Below are positions 1 to 8,900 of a stretch of 64,000 nucleotides of DNA, in pieces. The notes below the pieces were generated by a model. That model was not told where the DNA came from. It searched no databases and saw only the letters and a list, made by a program, of their open reading frames with translations. The DNA comes from Pseudomonas sp. 7P_10.2_Bac1 (GTDB lineage: Bacteria; Pseudomonadota; Gammaproteobacteria; Pseudomonadales; Pseudomonadaceae). The first letter of the stretch is position 1; each line of letters begins with the position of its first letter. The DNA lies in NCBI RefSeq assembly GCF_025465935.1, contig NZ_JANLNV010000082.1, forward strand, positions 124,001-188,000, given 5' to 3'. The position numbers were made by a program, and so were the translations under genes.

Positions 1-456
1 CTGTACGCTGCGTGATACGCCGAGCAAGCGCCCGTCAATCTGTTCGCGCAGGTCGGCCTGTTCATGCAGGCGGCGGTTTTCCAGGACCAGTTGGCGTTTT
101 TCCAGTGCCCGGCGCAGGCTGCTGAGCAGTGCCTCGGGGCTGAAGGGTTTTTCCAGAAAGTCGTACGCGCCATCGCGCATGGCTTCGACCGCCATCGGCA
201 CGTCGCCATGCCCGGTCAGCAGAATCACCGGCAGGTCGGGGTCCAGTTGCTGCAACTGGCTGAGCAGCGCCAGGCCGCCCATGCCCGGCATTCGCACGTC
301 ACTGACCACCACCCCGGCAAAGTGCGGCGGAAGCTGGCGCAGGCAGTCTTCGGCGCAACTGAACAGCTGCACCTCAAACCCGCTCAGGCTTAGCCATTGC
401 TCCACGGCACTGCGAATACTGGCTTCATCATCGACCACGATCACTGAATTGAGCAT
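1..456 (-). CDS. dctD: DctD, C4-dicarboxylate response regulator (partial, N-terminal part)
   Basis: This is the N-terminal 152 residues of an NtrC-family response regulator; the rest lies outside the window. The receiver domain begins at residue 1 (MLNSVIVVDDEASIR) and shows the acidic pair DD, the phospho-acceptor in VVSDVRMPG, the LLTGHGD switch region and the KPF lysine motif. A linker leading to the sigma-54 AAA+ domain follows. The start ATG is 3 bases after the dctB stop, so the two are co-transcribed. The partner kinase and the distant dctA gene, which has a sigma-54 promoter in this window, support the DctD role: activating dctA when external succinate, fumarate or malate is sensed. 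The AAA+ and helix-turn-helix domains are not visible here. Confidence 0.85.
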   Translation of the reverse strand, partial: MLNSVIVVDDEASIRSAVEQWLSLSGFEVQLFSCAEDCLRQLPPHFAGVVVSDVRMPGMGGLALLSQLQQLDPDLPVILLTGHGDVPMAVEAMRDGAYDFLEKPFSPEALLSSLRRALEKRQLVLENRRLHEQADLREQIDGRLLGVSRSVQ

Positions 457-459
457 GCT

Positions 460-2214
460 TCAAGAGTCCTGTGCGATCGGCAGCGTGAGCGTAAACAACG
501 CGCCTTCGGCATGGTTACTGGCGGTCAGGCGGCCGCCGAGTTCGTGAACAATGGCGTACGACACCGCCAACCCGAGCCCCAGACCATCGCCCACCGGCTT
601 GGTGGTGAAAAACGGGTCGAAGATTTTACCCAAATGCTCATCCGCAATCCCGCCACCGGTGTCGCTGACGGTCAAATGCCAGACCTGTTGATCCGCTTGG
701 ATACGGATCTCCAGCCGTTTGCGCGGCGAGTCACGCAGGGCATCGAGTGCATTGCGCAGCAGGTTGATCAGCACTTGCTCCAGGCGAATCGCGTCGCCGC
801 ATACCCAGGCCGGGCGTTGCAGGTCAACGTGCAGGTCGATGGTTTCTTCCTGGATGCGCGGTTCCAGCAGTTGCAAGGCGTGGTCGACGACCGTTGCCAG
901 ATCGAGTGGTTCGCGCAGGCCGCTGGGGCTTTGCCGGGCATAGGTTTTGAGGTGGCCGGTGAGCGCGGCCATGCGCGTAAGCAGGTTGTCCAGCGGGGCC
1001 AGGGCCTTGTAGGCGTCCTCGATGCGGCCGTGATCGAGCAGCAGGCGCAACGTTGCCAGTTGCATGCGCTGGGCGGTCAACGGTTGATTGATTTCATGGG
1101 CCAGCGCGGCAGACATCTGCCCCAGCGCGGCGAGCTTGGCCGACTGCACCAGGCCGTCCTGGGCAGTGCGCAAGTCGCGGGTGCGGTCTTGGACCAACTG
1201 CTCAAGTTCTTCACGATTACGCTGGCGCAACCGCGACAGACGCCAGCGTTGCAGCAACAACAGCCCCGAAAATACCAGGGTCAGCCACAGGCCAATCCCG
1301 GCCAGCGCGGCATTGCGGCTGTCTTCGGCCAAAATCAGTGGGCGCCTGAGCAAATGCAGGGTCCAGCCCTCGGCACTGAGCGGTAACGATTCCCAGAGAT
1401 AGTCTTGCGAGCCGTCCGGGCCATCGGCCCGGATCAGGAAGCTGCTGTCGTCGAAGCTGCGCAGGGTGCGGGTTTGCAACAGGGTAAGCGGTTGTTTGTG
1501 GTACTGGCGGGTGAGGGTGATTTCGCTGCGATCCTGGTCAGACAACGGTCGCAAATGGCGATAGCGCCAGCCCGGCTGGTTGGCAATAAACACAATGCCC
1601 TTTGCGTCGCTCACCAGCAAAATATCGTTGCCCTGGCTCCATTCATGCTCCAACTCCGGAAACTCCAGCTTGACCACCATCGCGCCTAAAAACCGACCCT
1701 CGGCGTCGTGGATGGCGCTGGACAAGAAATAACCGGGAATGCCGCTGGTTACCCCGACCGCATAAAAGCTGCCGGTGCCTTCAACCTGGGTTTGCTTGAA
1801 ATAAGGGCGAAACGCGTAATTATGGCCCACATAACTGTTGGCGGTGTTCCAGTTGCTGGCCGCCACGGCCAACCCGGTAGGGTCCAATAACTCAAGTGTC
1901 GATGACTTCGCCGCACCGTTGATGCGTTCCAGCTTATGGTTAAGTTGGTCTTGCAGCTCTGGGGTGATCGGGCCACTCAAGGCGCTGATCAATTCCGAGT
2001 CCAGTGCCAGCACCGCAGGCAGGGCGCGGTAACGCTCAATCAAGGTGTGCAGAGAGTTGGCATACAGGTTGAGCTGCTCGGCCCCGCGTTTGGCGCTCTC
2101 TTCCTGGGCATGGCGCTCGGTCTGATGCATCGCCCAGCCGCCAGCCAGAGCAGCGCCGATCACAATCAGCAAGGTATACAGGGCCAGACGCAGGTGGCGA
2201 GCGGTCACGGGCAT
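460..2214 (-). CDS. dctB: DctB, C4-dicarboxylate sensor histidine kinase
   Basis: Membrane kinase of about 584 residues. A first membrane helix lies near residues 10-28, followed by a periplasmic sensor region of double-Cache type. A second helix is near LTLVFSGLLLLQRW, then a coiled segment and the HisKA motif HEINQPL with phospho-His about residue 373. The HATPase boxes follow (LINLLRNALDAL, SDTGGGI, GLGLAV). This layout and the short distance to dctD match DctB, which senses C4-dicarboxylates in the periplasm. The frame stays open to an ATG at 2286. I prefer the ATG at 2214 because MPVTARHLRLALYTLL leads directly into the membrane helix; no convincing ribosome site separates the options, so the start is uncertain. 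Confidence 0.85.
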   Translation of the reverse strand: MPVTARHLRLALYTLLIVIGAALAGGWAMHQTERHAQEESAKRGAEQLNLYANSLHTLIERYRALPAVLALDSELISALSGPITPELQDQLNHKLERINGAAKSSTLELLDPTGLAVAASNWNTANSYVGHNYAFRPYFKQTQVEGTGSFYAVGVTSGIPGYFLSSAIHDAEGRFLGAMVVKLEFPELEHEWSQGNDILLVSDAKGIVFIANQPGWRYRHLRPLSDQDRSEITLTRQYHKQPLTLLQTRTLRSFDDSSFLIRADGPDGSQDYLWESLPLSAEGWTLHLLRRPLILAEDSRNAALAGIGLWLTLVFSGLLLLQRWRLSRLRQRNREELEQLVQDRTRDLRTAQDGLVQSAKLAALGQMSAALAHEINQPLTAQRMQLATLRLLLDHGRIEDAYKALAPLDNLLTRMAALTGHLKTYARQSPSGLREPLDLATVVDHALQLLEPRIQEETIDLHVDLQRPAWVCGDAIRLEQVLINLLRNALDALRDSPRKRLEIRIQADQQVWHLTVSDTGGGIADEHLGKIFDPFFTTKPVGDGLGLGLAVSYAIVHELGGRLTASNHAEGALFTLTLPIAQDS

Positions 2215-2309
2215 AAAGGGCTTGGGCTTGGATTGATGGGCGCAAACCATAGCATGGCGGCGGTTCGGGCTCCTACCTTGCCTCATACCCCACGGGCGCC
2301 TATAGTGCG

Positions 2310-2332
2310 CCGGTCGCCCCTATGGCGACCGG
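2310..2332. other. Perfect 9-bp hairpin at the start of the structured leader
   Basis: CCGGTCGCC and GGCGACCGG form a perfect stem around a five-base loop. It lies about 230 bp upstream of the small ORF at 2543 and just before the C4-like structures, and is probably part of the same transcribed leader. It is not followed by a T-run. Confidence 0.45.
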
Positions 2333-2404
2333 GTTTGGCGACTCGTAGAACTATGTGCGAAGGCTCTGTGCTGTTTGCAGGTGTTTTCGTACGCGCACAA
2401 ACTG

Positions 2405-2511
2405 TTATGGCAGCTGTGCGCGGGAGACCTTCGGGTCTGCCGGTTCAGTAGTTCTCGGTTCGCCAACCTGCGTACAGCTGCCACCTATCGTTTGGCGACG
2501 ATCAGGTGGTG
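2405..2511 (+). ncRNA. C4-like antisense RNA / structured leader
   Basis: The segment can fold into several compact elements seen directly in the sequence: AGACC-TTCG-GGTCT with a UUCG tetraloop (2426-2439), GGTT-CGCC-AACC (2458-2469) and a bulged hairpin CCACCTATCG/CGATCAGGTGG (2481-2509). Two unpaired stretches have exact complements nearby: CAGTAGTTC (2446-2454) with GAACTACTG (2522-2530), and ACAGCTGCC (2474-2482) with GGCAGCTGT (2409-2417). Two antisense segments within a hairpin-rich RNA, one complementary to a downstream ribosome-binding region, is the arrangement of the C4 antisense RNA of phages P1/P7. Assignment to that Rfam family is inferred from architecture and memory, not from a search. 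Confidence 0.5.
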
Positions 2512-2521
2512 GTCTCTTAAC

Positions 2522-2534
2522 GAACTACTGAGGC
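2522..2534 (+). promoter_or_regulatory. Ribosome-binding region of the small ORF, complementary to the leader RNA
   Basis: GAACTACTGAGG contains the Shine-Dalgarno GAGG nine bases before the ATG at 2543. Its first ten bases are exactly complementary to TCAGTAGTTC at 2445-2454, so pairing would extend into the ribosome site and could silence translation. Confidence 0.5.
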
Positions 2535-2542
2535 TACATCCT

Positions 2543-2803
2543 ATGAGCACTACCTTCCCCATGACGGCCATCGACTGCTTGATCCCGTGCATGCTCATCG
2601 ACACCCAAACCCCGCCCGATGTGATTCACGCCAACGCTGCCGCGCGGATTTTGGCCGTGACCCACTTGCTGGAAAGCGTCAGCCGGCTCGACGGCGTTAA
2701 CGCTGACGGCATAGACCTGAAACACATCACCCAGGCGGCCGCGCTGTTGTTGCGCGATGGCTGCGATTTGATGGACGCACTGGGGCGCCGCTTGCAGGTC
2801 TGA
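2543..2803 (+). CDS. Small conserved hypothetical protein, 86 residues
   Basis: The ORF starts at ATG 2543 behind a GAGG ribosome site and encodes a mostly helical 86-residue protein. It has alanine/leucine-rich segments (HANAAARILAVTHLL, AALLLRDGCDLMDALG) and three cysteines, with no signal peptide or membrane segment. It resembles in style the many small multicopy Pseudomonas proteins of the DUF3077/DUF6124 kind, but I cannot assign it to one of them. Its leader is the C4-like RNA described above, so expression is probably post-transcriptionally controlled. It is followed by a strong inverted repeat and then by the giant effector gene in the same orientation. The function is unknown. Confidence 0.6.
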   Translation: MSTTFPMTAIDCLIPCMLIDTQTPPDVIHANAAARILAVTHLLESVSRLDGVNADGIDLKHITQAAALLLRDGCDLMDALGRRLQV

Positions 2804-2838
2804 CGATTCGCAAGCCCAAGCCTTGATCGCTGTGGCAG

Positions 2839-2879
2839 GCGGCGATTTTTGACGTTCACGCACGCTCAAAAGTCGCCGC
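2839..2879. terminator. Inverted repeat, probable terminator
   Basis: GCGGCGATTTTTGA and TCAAAAGTCGCCGC form a nearly perfect long stem with a 13-base loop, 35 bp after the small ORF. The T and A runs are inside the arms, so it could end transcription from either side. It separates the small ORF from the effector gene. Confidence 0.5.
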
Positions 2880-2981
2880 GACGGGCGCTGCAGCGCAGCG
2901 TTTTTACGCGGTTATCTATGTACTGCATCTGCCTGAGGTGGGGTTGCTACGTTGGCGCATCTGTCCAACGGAGTCATGACC

Positions 2982-5900
2982 ATGACCACTCGATTTCCCG
3001 CCGTTCGCCAACGTGCACCGTTGCTTTTGTCCAGTACGCAGTGGGCGCAAAAAGAAGCCCTGGCGTATGTATCGGCCATTTATGAAGAGAACTTCGCTTC
3101 GCTGACGCTCGACGAGAAAAAGCGCTACCCCGAACTTCATCAGCGTTGCCAAGCCTCTTTAGAACACCTGGACCAGGAAGTCTCGCGCATAAAGGAGGCG
3201 TTCAAGGCCACTCATCTGGCACAGCTCAAGAGTGAGCTAAAAACACTCCTGGGCGTCGATATCGACCCAGAGCAGGCGCGTATCTACACGCGCTACCGTG
3301 AAAATGTGGAGGAGGATTTCATTGAGTATTTGGCGCGACTGGGGGGCGACCAAAGTGCCTCGCAGGAGTCCAAATTCTCTTTTAGCCCCTCACGTACCAA
3401 GCGCGCGCTGGACGAGTCCAGGTTTAAAGAGCACGTGAAGTCTGTGTCGTTGTGGGAGGCCGCGTGCGAGAACTTCAGCTACCGCACGGATTCAGTGCTG
3501 CTCAAGCCTTTTAGCTATGAGCAGGCCAGTTACATTGACTACACCAGTGAATTGAAGGGGCATCCGGCGGGTCCGTTTATTGCGATTGTGCGCAAGCTGG
3601 ATCTGGGCACTCAGTTGAATAGCGCGCTGGATGTGGCTGTTGCCTCCCAGGGGTCGTTGACCCTACGCACGCAGGACGCGGTGCGGGCCAGCGTTGAATT
3701 CGAGTTGCTGGAGGCATTACGAGACAGTTGGCAGACAAAAATATTCAAGCGAGAGCATGACAAGCTGGTTGCGATGCTCAAGGGCGATGCGGCACCGCAC
3801 ATTTGGCCCGTTTCGATGAGTACAACCAAGAAATCCAGGTTTATTTCTCGTCCGACCCCTACAAGCACGAACAGTCGGTTGTTGTTCGGCAATGAGGATG
3901 ACTTCGACTACGTGGGGGGAGGCGAAGTGCCCATCCCGCTGTTCATCATCAAGGTGGAGAGCGAGTTGGGGGTTTTCAGCTATTTCCCGCAGCGTTTGGG
4001 CGGTGCTCTGCACTGGCATAAAGATGTCCCCACTGCGTTTTCGCATTTTCGTGATCAGCTCAAGACCGACCATGGCAAAGGGCAATTAGGCTGGTTTTTG
4101 CGCCAGTTGGCGTTAAAGGACCTGGGCTATTTCAGCAAGTTGCTGAGCAAAGAGCCCAGACCCCAAGGCCTGACATGGCTGGCGGGGGTGATGTATGACG
4201 GTTTTAAAGGGGTGTTCCCCGAGCCTGATCTGGATAGCTTGCACCTGTATGTTGACGTGAACGAGAGCGACTCGTTGCCCATTGTGCAGGCCATTACTCA
4301 GCGCCACCTGGACCGTTATCGCTCTAACTTGAGCCAGTTAGCCACCAGTAAGTCCGTGCGCGATTGGCAAGCCTTCAAAGAGGCCCTGAGCGATCTGGGC
4401 AATGAGGTGCTCGGCTTGCTGACCACGCCCTTGCCGGGTGGTGTGCTGGGGTTGAATACGATCATGCAGGCCGCGGTGTTTGGCTCGTTGGCTTACAGCA
4501 TTGTGCAGGGCGTGAGGGAGGCGCTCAAAGGCGAGTCCACGACCTTCGCCAGTGCTCTGGCCGATACCACAGACCTGTTGATCAATGCCCGACTGATTGG
4601 GGTGGCTGCCAGGGTGCACCGGCAACGGATGCACACGCTGTGGAACACCTTGGGCCAGCCGCGCAAGATCACCCAGGCGGATGGCACGGCCGACCTCTGG
4701 CGAGCGGATCTCAAGGCTTACCCGCATCTGGAGGCTGGTGCCCTTGAGAGCCTCAAGCCTACTCACGAGGGCGTGTATGAACGTGATGGCAAGGTCTACG
4801 CCAAGGTGCAGGAGGGCGATCAGACGCTGGCCATGGAAGTCACTTTCGATGCGCAGGCTCGGCATTACGTACTCAAAGCCGACGCCGCGCAACGCTTTAC
4901 GCCTGCGCTGACCTACGATCCTGTCCACCAGTTGTGGCGCCTGGTGCTGGACGATGTGCAAGCGCTGGACAATAAACAGCTGGTGCAGCGCATGTTGCCC
5001 GGCGACACCTCAAACGCGGACCTTGGCCGCATTCAACGGATGCTGGAGATTACCGGTGCCACCCGCGAGCAACTGCTGCACGTCTGGCAAGGCGAGCTGA
5101 TTGCAGGGCCGCTGGCCGATGGCGTTCGCCGTTTACAAGCGGATCAACTGATCGACAGGATCATCAATGAATTGCCTTTACGCGGGCAGATGCCAGAAAA
5201 CGCGGACAGTGCGGTGTTTGCCCTGCTGACCCAGCTGCCTGACTGGCCCGCCGATACCGTGCTCGATGTGTTCAATCAGCGAGGTGAGCTTGTCGAAAGC
5301 TATGGCAAAGGCACTTATGCTGCACCCTTTGAGCGTCACGTCGAGCTCAAGCGCCTGGACCATGGCGCGTATGTCGCCAGGCACGATGCCAGCCAGGGCA
5401 GCGCCCAGGTGGAACAGATGTTCACCTTGATTCTGGACCAACTGCCAGCCGCATCGACGCTTGGGCGTGACGGCAACCCGGACCTCAGCAAAACCGGCCG
5501 AATTGCCTCGGTGCGTGAGCAAATAGCCAATTGGGCGCGTGATGACAAAACCTTGCTGTTCAGGGCCCTTACCGGGCTGGAGGGGCACAAGCGCGGTGAT
5601 GTGATCGCCAGTTCAGATCCGGCCAATAAGTATTTGCCGTTGCTTTGCCCCCCGTTGACGGAGTCGACCACTGCGTTGTTGGCCAAGTTGCACGAGCTCA
5701 ACCCCGCTTTGTCGGTTGAGAGCCTGGAAGCGTTGCTGGTGGCGCATCCGTTCAGTGCTCACGCGGTCACGCGGGCGCTGGAACACAACGCCCAGCCTCT
5801 GGTGTTTGACTATGCGGCGCAGCGTTTGAAAACGAGACTGCGGGCCGATCTGGCGCTGGACACTCTTTATCATCGGCGTGCCTTCAACCCTGATGGTGAC

Positions 5901-8900
5901 CTGTGGGCGCGCGAGTTTGCCCGTGGCGTGTTGCACGACAAACTGAATCGCCGGCTGGTGATCGAAGAGGCATCCAGCGCCTCCCAATTGCCAGCCTATA
6001 GGCCGAGCGGGCCGGATGATTCCACCGTGGTGCTGACCCATCATGGTCAGGGGACTTACCAAGTGAATGATTTGAAGGGCGGGGGCGCGGTCACATTCTC
6101 CCGGACCCCGGACAGTTTTTTCCTGGCGCTCAGTCATTTTCTGAGCCATCAAGAGCGTCAAACCGTGGGGGCAGAGGCGGGTGCCAGCATCGAAGGCCTG
6201 CGCCAGGCCCTGGGCGATGCCATGCGCGCCAATCGTCAGGCCAATGGCGAGGTGAATTTGTGGGACACGACGACGGCCCAGTATGAGCGCGACGTGCCAC
6301 TGGCCGGTCATCATCCCGGCGGTGAACTGGGGCTCTACGAGATACAGGGCAAGCCTTACGTGGCCTTGTATGGCAAAACCTACCAGGTTGAATATGACCA
6401 TCTGGCTCACCAGTGGCGCATGGTGCACCCCAACAAACCCGGGGTGAATACCCCCCTTTTGGCACACAACTACAAGGGCGCCTGGCGCCTGCAAAAAGAG
6501 AAGCCGCAGCAGTGGGACGGCCCCCGTTTATTACGTCGATTACGTGCCGAGCCAACCGGTTTCAGTGATGAGGTGGGGCGCCAGATCCTGACCGTGAGCC
6601 ATACGGATGAAGGGGTGTTACGCCAGGTGCATATCAATAACCTCGCGCCGCCACCGTTATTGATGGACACCTGGAAGCGTTTCAAGATCGAGCAAGATAT
6701 CAATGACTTTGTCAGGCAAATGCAGGCCCATCACACGCTGCCTGATGCCAACAGTGATTTCCAACTGCTGCTGATCCAAAGCTTGCCGGGTTGGCTGCAC
6801 AACAAGGTGCTGCAAATTACCGATGCTCAAGGCGCGCTCTTGAAAGAGTACGGTGCTGATCTGGACAGCGCTTTGCCGCGCCTGCGGCTGACGGTTGATG
6901 AGTCGCGCAAGGGTAGCTTCCTGCGCGTTCTATTGATGAATCTGAACGAGGCCGAGACGCGTGCCTTATTGGGCGAATACAACCCGATCATTGAGCACCG
7001 GATGCTCGCCCTGGCCAGAAAAATCGCTGCGCACGCGTTAAAGCGTGAAGCCAACTTGTTCAGTTCGATCTACGAGAGTCTGGAGTACAGCGCAGATCCG
7101 TACGTGAAGCTTGTCCAGAAAAATCACCCGCAGTTACCCAAAAGCGTTATCGAAAGCTTGGTCCTTCACACTTCACGAAAAGAGCGCATCAACTATCTGG
7201 ATAAAGGGCTCGTGCCTCCACGTGTCACCGAACAGGCTCAGTGGACGGCCAAAGACGTCAGGCTGGCCCGGGCCTACGAAGGCTTGTATCTGAACGCCAC
7301 GTCGACCCCGGACAGTGAAAAGCTCACGTTGCATCTGTTGCAGTCCCTGCCGGGTTGGCCGGGCGAAGTGAGGATCGAAGTGCGTGACAGGCAGGTCACT
7401 GGCAAGGTGCTGGACAGTATTGGCGCCGCAGATGCCCCAGCGCCGCGGGTGTTGGTTTTGCAGGATGGCCGTTACCGAGCATGGTCACGTGAAGGTCAAC
7501 CGATTAACCCGGAGTCTGTGAATGGCAACAATTTGTTGTCGTCCATTCTCCATGCGCTGGAGCCTGCTGAGCGGGCAGCGATTAAGGTCAAGGATGCCAG
7601 TGATACGCAAACCCTTAGCCAGAAGATTCAGTCACTGGCGATCGCGCATCGAGCTAACTTGAAAACGCTGTTGGGACTTGAGCCGCCCGCACCGCCGCGC
7701 AAACCCCCGATGAACATTGATAGCGAGTTTACGGTTTACCCGCTAACTGTAACGCTGGATAACGCCACTCACCCTTTGTCGTTGATCCGTGAAGCGCGGG
7801 ATCTTTACCCGAGCATGGATTACGAAGACACCATCACCTTCCTCAACGAGTTGGGTGCTACTCAGGCCGAGCGTGAGGCGGTATTGGTACAAAGGCGTAC
7901 GCAATATCAAATGTTGCAAGGCGAACTGAGGGTCTGGGAGCAAATCCAGTTGTATCGGTACGGTACGAGCCATGTGGGCATCGTCACTCCGGGGCATCGA
8001 GTGCAGGCAAGGCGCAGAATTGAAAGTGCCTGGCGCCGGGAAACCGAGCTTGCCGTGATGGAAGACAGCGGTGACATCGTCGGCTTCGAACTCGATCTGT
8101 CAGGCCTGAATGTCGGTGACCTTCCCGCTATCAGCGGTGATTTCAGCCATGTTGGCGCATTGCGGATGGATGACATGAACTTGCGCAGTGGCTCGAATGA
8201 ATTTCTCGCCAGCTTCAGTCAATTACGTGTGCTGGACATGTCCGAGAACCGTATGACCCGCATACCTCCTGCCATTGCACAGATGTCTCAGTTGTTGTCC
8301 CTTGAACTGACAAGCAACCGCATCAGCCTCACGCCAGAGAGTGCACAGCAACTGGCCAATCATTCGAGCCTGGAGATACTGGACCTGAGTGGTAACCCCT
8401 TGGGTATGAGCCCGGATGTGAGTCAGTTGGTTAATTTGCGCCAGTTGGACTTGAGCAATACCGGCATAACCCAATGGCCCAACGGGTTATGGGCGCTGAC
8501 TCACATCGAGTGGGCGAACCTGAGGAACAATATGATTGCCAGCATCCCGCCCGCTGTTTTTGAGCCGCAATGGACGCTTGGAGCCAATCGGTCGACCACT
8601 ATTTCCGGGAACCCGATCGATGCCTCATCGCGTAATCGCATTGTTGAGTACTGGACCCAGGGCCACAGTGACTTTGGCTACGGGCCGGCGATTTCGCACG
8701 GTTTTAACCAGCTTGCGCATAACGCTCAGCTTCAGGCGGCGGTGAGTGATATTTCGCCTTGGTTGCCTCTTAACTTCAGTGAGGCGCAAATCGCGGCCAG
8801 AACCCAGCAATGGCAATTGCTGCAAGGGGCGGGAGGGAGCGTCAAAGACTTTTTCGAGACCCTGGTATTGTTCGCCACTGATCGGCGCAAGATGAGTGAG

